Below, one piece after another: positions 60,069 through 64,000 of a DNA stretch of 64,000 nt. Within the stretch, counting starts at the first letter, position 1; every line of letters begins with the position of its first letter. The DNA comes from Veillonella parvula DSM 2008 (lineage in GTDB: Bacteria > Bacillota > Negativicutes > Veillonellales > Veillonellaceae). The stretch is from the NCBI RefSeq assembly GCF_000024945.1, contig NC_013520.1, positions 172,001 through 236,000 of the forward strand, written 5' to 3'. The notes beneath the pieces were generated by a model. That model did no database searches. It was not told where the DNA came from and saw only the letters and a program-made list of their open reading frames with translations. Position numbers and translations under genes: made by a program.

Positions 60069-60365
60069 TTAGTCATTAGAGGATTCAGAACGTTGATGTC
60101 GTTCACTGCGTTTTGCTGTTGCATTTTTATCATGCTTTTCACGTTCAGATATTCTATGCTTTCTGTGCTTTTTCTTTTTATCATTTACTTTGTACCATGG
60201 ATGATTGCTGCTATCTACTGTGCCATCATCATTTTTTACCATGCGATGGTTTTCACCAATTTTGAAGTGATAATCTTTGGCTTGGGCTACATTGGCACCA
60301 ATACCAACTGTTAAGAAGGCACCTAAACTGGCCAAGGCTACGGCTTTAATTAATTTAGCTTTCAT
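60069..60365 (-). CDS. Small exported basic protein
   Basis: 98 residues. Signal peptide MKAKLIKAVALASLGAFLTV continuing to a cleavage site after AQA (about residue 29). The mature part starts with a short strand-rich segment (KDYHFKIGENHRMVKNDDG) and ends in a very basic, His/Lys/Arg/Ser-rich, probably disordered tail. No family recognised. AGGAGATAATT precedes the ATG. A frame on the opposite strand is its shadow. Confidence 0.65.
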   Translation of the reverse strand: MKAKLIKAVALASLGAFLTVGIGANVAQAKDYHFKIGENHRMVKNDDGTVDSSNHPWYKVNDKKKKHRKHRISEREKHDKNATAKRSERHQRSESSND

Positions 60366-60538
60366 AATTATCTCCTGTATAATTGATTGTGCGAATTTTA
60401 GTTGTAAGAAATATATCTGTAGTATAGGTAGATTTCATGAATAAAAAATGAATCAACTAAGTTGATAAATCATAGTATAATAGGAATATCTATATATGTT
60501 TATTATCTAATATTATCTAAGATTATAGTAGGAGCTTT

Positions 60539-61426
60539 ATGAAACAGAGAGTATACGAAATCCTCTATCGTGAGCTAGTGGAAAACTATGCGAACAGTAA
60601 GGGACGTACCAATACAGCCGATTTTTGGCTCACCATAAGTGCCATATCCTTTGTATATGGCTTAATTATATGTATTACAGGTCTTGCAACCTACATACCG
60701 TATGGATTTCTTTATGCTGTCTCTATCGGTGGCGGCGTATTATTTGTACTGTCCATCCTGTTATGCTTGCCGAAGATTATGCTAATGGCAAGACGGTTAC
60801 GAGACTCTAATAATGATCCAACGTTGATGATTTTACTATTGGTTCCTTTTTTAGGCTGGCTTGCATTATTGTATCTATTCTGTAAGCGCACATCGCCTAT
60901 ATCTAATGGATTAGAGGAAAAACGTTCCGTATCGGGCCTCTTTATTGTGGCTATATTAGTATTAGGCTGCCTAGCTATTAGTGCAGGTAGTACAATGATT
61001 AATCATAATTTTATAGTAGAGGAGACTGCTTATGGCAATTTAGAACCTAGTTCGTTAACGAAACAAGCAAATCGTCTTTTACAAAGTGAAACGGCTACAA
61101 CAGAGGGGCGTACTGTGGTAAGTAATTATTATGAAGCCCTCAATAAAAAGGATTATCATGGTGCATATCGTTATTTGAGCGCTCGTGCTATGGAACGATA
61201 TGGTACCTTTGAACTATGGGAACAAGCCATGACTAAGGAAGAGGTTCCTAAGGTGAAAGCGATACAGCTTGACTATGTTTCTCAAGACCAAGATGATGAT
61301 ATTGTTGTAAATTATATGGGCTTTACCGTTACCTTTGAAGATAATCTAGAGCCTCTATTAGTTCGTTTGCATAATGAAGGCAAAGGCTGGGGCATTGTTG
61401 CTATTGAAGCCATGGAGGAGGATTAG
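60539..61426 (+). CDS. DUF805 membrane protein with C-terminal NTF2-like domain
   Basis: 295 residues. N-terminal ~125 residues match DUF805 (ELVENYANSKGRTNTADFW, then RRLRDSNNDPTLMILLLVPFLGWLALLYLF). A further membrane helix (about 133-155) is followed by an extracytoplasmic domain (VVSNYYEALNKKDYHGAYRYLSARAMERYG) that looks like an NTF2/SnoaL-type fold. Function unknown. First of three DUF805 genes in the same direction; the next starts 4 bp later. Confidence 0.7.
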   Translation: MKQRVYEILYRELVENYANSKGRTNTADFWLTISAISFVYGLIICITGLATYIPYGFLYAVSIGGGVLFVLSILLCLPKIMLMARRLRDSNNDPTLMILLLVPFLGWLALLYLFCKRTSPISNGLEEKRSVSGLFIVAILVLGCLAISAGSTMINHNFIVEETAYGNLEPSSLTKQANRLLQSETATTEGRTVVSNYYEALNKKDYHGAYRYLSARAMERYGTFELWEQAMTKEEVPKVKAIQLDYVSQDQDDDIVVNYMGFTVTFEDNLEPLLVRLHNEGKGWGIVAIEAMEED

Positions 61427-61429
61427 GTT

Positions 61430-61999
61430 ATGTCAACCATAAATATATATGATTTGAACTATACTGATGCCTTCAAATTAGGTATTAGGAACTATGCTAA
61501 TTTTAACGGTCGTGTTAGCCGTAGTGAATATTGGCGATTTGTGGCAGGCGTTACATTGATACAAGGATTACTTGGCATTTTAGCTTTACTTTGTAGTATC
61601 TTGGGCTTCCCTAATTATGAAACGCTTATCGATAATGTTGCTGTAGGGGTATCCCTTTTCTTTATAGTTCCCAATATAGCTATCACAGCGCGGCGTATGC
61701 ATGATATTGGACGGAGTGGTTGGACCCAGCTAATCTCATTTATTCCTGTTATAGGATTCTTTATATTTCTCATTTACGAATTGCGTCGTGGCGATCAAAG
61801 AGAGAATTCATATGGTGAAAGAACCGGATATACACCTATTACTCCTGAGGTTAGCAAAGCTACTGGTCTAGAAGAAACTCCATCCCGTCGCCAAGATTGG
61901 GCGATGGGGATTGCTATCTTTATTATCCAATCTATTATTATTGCTGATATCATTAGAGAGATATTATGGTATGGTATTAATGGGAATGGATATATATAA
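61430..61999 (+). CDS. DUF805 membrane protein
   Basis: 189 residues, the plain DUF805 form: NYANFNGRVSRSEYWRFVAGVTLIQ at residues 21-45, then RRMHDIGRSGWTQLISFIPVIGFFIFLIYELRRGDQRENSYG. Four membrane segments plus a C-terminal helix after a charged linker. GGAGGA in the end of the preceding gene serves as the ribosome site. Function unknown. Confidence 0.8.
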   Translation: MSTINIYDLNYTDAFKLGIRNYANFNGRVSRSEYWRFVAGVTLIQGLLGILALLCSILGFPNYETLIDNVAVGVSLFFIVPNIAITARRMHDIGRSGWTQLISFIPVIGFFIFLIYELRRGDQRENSYGERTGYTPITPEVSKATGLEETPSRRQDWAMGIAIFIIQSIIIADIIREILWYGINGNGYI

Positions 62000-62217
62000 T
62001 AAAGATCTGCATTTATTAACAATCTCATTATTTTATTTTATAAAAGTTTAACATCTCCTTTATAGACAATATAACACTTTGTAGTAAAATGAATTTCAGA
62101 TGAATTCAAAAATATAGATATTAATAAATAAAAAATATCTAAGTTGTTATATGTGTTAAGTACAGCAGGACTTCGTAATCTTTGCTGATTCCTGTTTGTA
62201 ACTAGAAGGAGTTTATT

Positions 62218-62853
62218 ATGAAATCTTGTCCCTACTGTGGACATGAAGTGTTAAAAACAGATTGTTACTGTCCAGAATGTGGGCATGTTAGTAGGCCACA
62301 AATCTCGTTAGATAAATACAATCTAGGCTTGATTGAAAACTTTAAACAATGTTTGGTTTATAAATATGCTGACTTTGATGGTCGTGCAAGTCGTAGTGAA
62401 TATTGGCATTTCTTTTTAGTCTATCAATTGTTGTTTGTGGCCATTCTATTTACTTGTGCTTTTTTGAGCTATATTAGCCCACTGTCTAGTGTAGTAGGCG
62501 TAGGTTTTGGCTTGGTCATTCTTGTTCTTTTGTCCGTGATTATGGTTATTCCTGGCGTGGCCGTTTCAGTACGACGCTTACACGATCAAGGCCGATCAGG
62601 CGGACTTGTATTTATTGGATTCATCCCGGTGGTAGGGACCATTATCCTGTTGATCCTTATGGCTCTACCTGGTGAAAGCCTATCAAATCGCTTTGGTCCT
62701 CCTACAGGTCAAGTGGTTGTAACAAAACAAATGGCCCGTGAATTAGGTCTTATTGATACTACGCCATCTATGGGGCTAACTGCAGGACTATTCTGCGCTA
62801 TCTTTGTGCTTTGGTTCTTGGTAGATAAACTACTTATGACTAGTGCGATGTAG
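62218..62853 (+). CDS. DUF805 membrane protein with N-terminal zinc ribbon
   Basis: 211 residues. Residues 1-25 contain two CxxC pairs (CPYCGHEV and CYCPECGHVS), a zinc-ribbon. Then DUF805: VYKYADFDGRASRSEYWHFFLVYQ, VRRLHDQGRSGGLVFIGFIPVVGTIILLILM and ESLSNRFGPPTGQ. Final hydrophobic helix. AAGGAG precedes the ATG. A weak promoter (TAGACA, 16 bp, TAAAAT at 62063-62090) may serve it. Confidence 0.8.
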   Translation: MKSCPYCGHEVLKTDCYCPECGHVSRPQISLDKYNLGLIENFKQCLVYKYADFDGRASRSEYWHFFLVYQLLFVAILFTCAFLSYISPLSSVVGVGFGLVILVLLSVIMVIPGVAVSVRRLHDQGRSGGLVFIGFIPVVGTIILLILMALPGESLSNRFGPPTGQVVVTKQMARELGLIDTTPSMGLTAGLFCAIFVLWFLVDKLLMTSAM

Positions 62854-62885
62854 GCTATGATGTAGTCAATAATACTGATAATATT

Positions 62886-62927
62886 AACTCTCTTTATGGT
62901 TCTGCTATAAAGAGAGTTTTTGTTTTT
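62886..62927 (+). terminator. Terminator of the third DUF805 gene
   Basis: 12-bp perfect stem AACTCTCTTTAT/ATAAAGAGAGTT (62886-62897/62907-62918), 9-base loop, T-rich tail. Confidence 0.85.
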
Positions 62928-63034
62928 GATATACGATAGATATGAAATGCCGTTCTTTTATGTCAAATAATTTAAAGAAAACATGAATTTTTAATTTGTG
63001 CTTGCAATATAAAAATAAAAAAAGTATAATTGAT

Positions 63035-63106
63035 TTGACAAAAGGTAAAGTATATTTTACAAAAAGTAAAGTAGAGGTTACATAAAGTAAAGCTTACTAA
63101 AAGTAA
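63035..63106. repeat. Four phased dyads TTAC-N5-GTAA
   Basis: Dyads at 63035-63049 (TTGAC-N5-GTAAA), 63056-63070 (TTTAC-N5-GTAAA), 63078-63090 and 63094-63106. Centres are 21, 21 and 16 bp apart, so three lie on the same DNA face. Good candidates for repressor operators. Confidence 0.7.
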
Positions 63107-63171
63107 CTTTAATTTAACTGTAAGTACAATAGACTTTGCTAGACGTAGTTTTTTTATTTTATTGTAGTAAA

Positions 63172-63273
63172 TGTAAGACGTGTTGTATCGAATGTAAGAC
63201 GTGTTGTACCGATTGTAAGCCGTGTTGTGTTGTATGTAAGGCGTGTTGTATTGAATGCAAGAGTGTTGAAGTC
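63172..63273. repeat. Iteron-like 21-bp direct repeats
   Basis: Four complete units of exactly 21 bp starting TGTAAG(A/C/G)CGTGTTGT at 63172, 63193, 63214 and 63235, and a partial fifth at 63256. The first 16 positions are well conserved and the last five vary. Confidence 0.85.
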
Positions 63274-63338
63274 TGTTTTGGAATAATAGATAGAATTATT
63301 TTACAATGACAGACGAGTAAAAGGGAGTAGTGGGAGAA

Positions 63339-63533
63339 ATGGCAAACAAAATTAAGCTTTATAGAACGATGTTGGGCTTATCTCAGCATGAATTAGCGGG
63401 AAAAGTAGGTGTTACTAGAGCGACAATTAATAGTATCGAAAATGGAAAAACGATTCCTAGTTTAAAATTAGCAAATGATATAGCCGTAGTTCTCGGTAGA
63501 AGCATAAACGATGTATTTTATACATTGAATTAA
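63339..63533 (+). CDS. XRE-family transcriptional regulator, small
   Basis: 64 residues from ATG 63339 (AAGGGAG 11 bases upstream; a GTG at 63330 is alternative). The whole protein is one helix-turn-helix domain: KIKLYRTMLGLSQHELAGKV, recognition helix in GVTRATINSIENGKTIPSL, then LKLANDIAVVLGRSINDVF. It matches the compact Cro/C1-type regulators with no effector domain. It lies just downstream of repeat arrays that could be its operators. Confidence 0.88.
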   Translation: MANKIKLYRTMLGLSQHELAGKVGVTRATINSIENGKTIPSLKLANDIAVVLGRSINDVFYTLN

Positions 63534-63701
63534 AAAATGATTAATTTAATAACTAGTAGATAATAAACCTGCATTATTCATGACCACTGAGCAAAGGCTA
63601 TTTCATAATTTTTAAGTTCATATTTCTTTGTGATTTTTATGATTGCAAGGAATATGCATAGGCCTTGAATGGTGGAATATTGGATGAATGGAGGTTTTAT
63701 T

Positions 63702-63788
63702 ATGTTATTTGCAAAACTTTTTAATTCTGGCAATTGTGTTTCTATAGGCTTCTATATCTGTGGTAGTTATGGACGAGGTGGATGGTAA
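63702..63788 (+). CDS. Possible 28-residue Gly/Cys peptide gene
   Basis: ATG 63702 with GGAGG seven bases upstream opens a 28-codon frame: MLFAKLFNSGNCVSIGFYIC then GSYGRGGW. It has two Cys, many Gly and aromatic residues and a hydrophobic start. The ideal ribosome site argues for translation. It could be a secreted or modified peptide, a small membrane peptide or a chance frame; I cannot assign a function. An ACGAGG/CCTCGT inverted repeat spans its end. Confidence 0.4.
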   Translation: MLFAKLFNSGNCVSIGFYICGSYGRGGW

Positions 63789-63929
63789 TTAGTAATCCTC
63801 GTTATTGATAAACGTTATTTATTTTAATACAGTAATTTAATATAATAATTTTAATTTCTACTAATTGAATAAATCCACCATTTAAGGCTATATTATTTTG
63901 TATTTTAAACAAGTCATATAATAAGTTTT

Positions 63930-64000
63930 ATGTTTTTCGAGGGTGTGGGAGATGCTCTGGAGGTAATGTTAAATTACATCTTTTCAGATTATCTTGCACA
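63930..64000 (+). CDS. Possible start of a further gene (partial)
   Basis: A frame from ATG 63930 (MFFEGVGDALEVMLNYIFSD...) stays open to the window edge. There is no good ribosome site before it, while GGAGG at 63959-63963 lies only two bases before an in-frame ATG at 63966. Too short to judge. Confidence 0.2.
   Translation, partial: MFFEGVGDALEVMLNYIFSDYLA

Larger units (their letters stand above)
62854..63338. other. Long intergenic region upstream of the XRE regulator
   Basis: Holds a terminator (62886-62927), four phased dyads (63035-63106) and a 21-bp direct-repeat array (63172-63273). No coding sequence recognised. Confidence 0.6.

Noticed and set aside
60051-60314. Plus-strand 87-codon frame opposite the small exported protein
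   Set aside because: The minus-strand gene has a clear signal peptide and ribosome site; the plus frame is its shadow.
63172-63273. CRISPR array
   Set aside because: Units are contiguous 21-bp repeats with no unique spacers, and no cas genes are present. The other tandem arrays fail for the same reason.

Overview
The window looks like chromosome of a Veillonella-type bacterium (class Negativicutes: Firmicutes with an outer membrane). This is inferred from low GC, strong Gram-positive-style Shine-Dalgarno sites, a tryptophan T-box, diderm features (an AsmA-like envelope protein and an SLH/porin-like exported protein) and the overall protein flavour. No database search was run.

Layout. 1-2426: partial ribokinase, small hypothetical, NAD(P)-binding protein, isochorismatase-fold hydrolase and an orphan Phd/YefM antitoxin. 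2626-11277: a restriction-modification island with a two-gene module (a methylase-like protein lacking its catalytic motifs, fused to a specificity-type domain, plus a small Rossmann-like protein) and then a complete type I hsdM-hsdS-hsdR operon. 11506-14614: an ECF-type transporter whose first ATPase carries an N-terminal membrane domain. 14968-25090: GNAT acetyltransferase, PHP histidinol phosphatase and a full histidine pathway (hisZG fusion, D, B, A, F, I, E, C, H). 25372-29956: CstA, AsmA-like protein, exported stalk-domain protein. 30082-32766: IS30 remnant, small membrane proteins, queF. 32981-34669: cysK-cysE. 35063-37877: dps, tRNA-Ser(GCU), exported SLH/porin-like fragment, mntH. 38158-43196: PRTase-like protein, yaaA, hydE, an EF-G paralogue. 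43501-50319: YhcH-like protein, two EamA transporters, two M20 hydrolases and a DcuC-like carrier. 50470-52559: MFS transporter and small hypotheticals. 52682-59927: T-box-controlled trpE-G-D-CF-B-A. 60069-64000: small exported protein, three DUF805 proteins, an XRE regulator behind 21-bp-phased repeats, and a 28-residue peptide gene.

How it fits together. Most of the window is core biosynthesis: histidine, tryptophan and cysteine each have a compact gene set with leader or terminator signals. The accessory parts are the R-M island, the IS30 scar and the right-hand end.

Most notable. (1) A roughly 250-nt region between trpG and trpD where two long, mutually exclusive helices can be drawn, as in a switch. 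(2) The dead-methylase/TRD fusion with its small partner. (3) Different degenerate short tandem arrays in at least ten intergenic spacers, several of them between a stop codon and its terminator. (4) Dyads and direct repeats with 21-bp periodicity before the XRE gene. (5) A 152-bp element with 16-bp perfect terminal inverted repeats after hydE.
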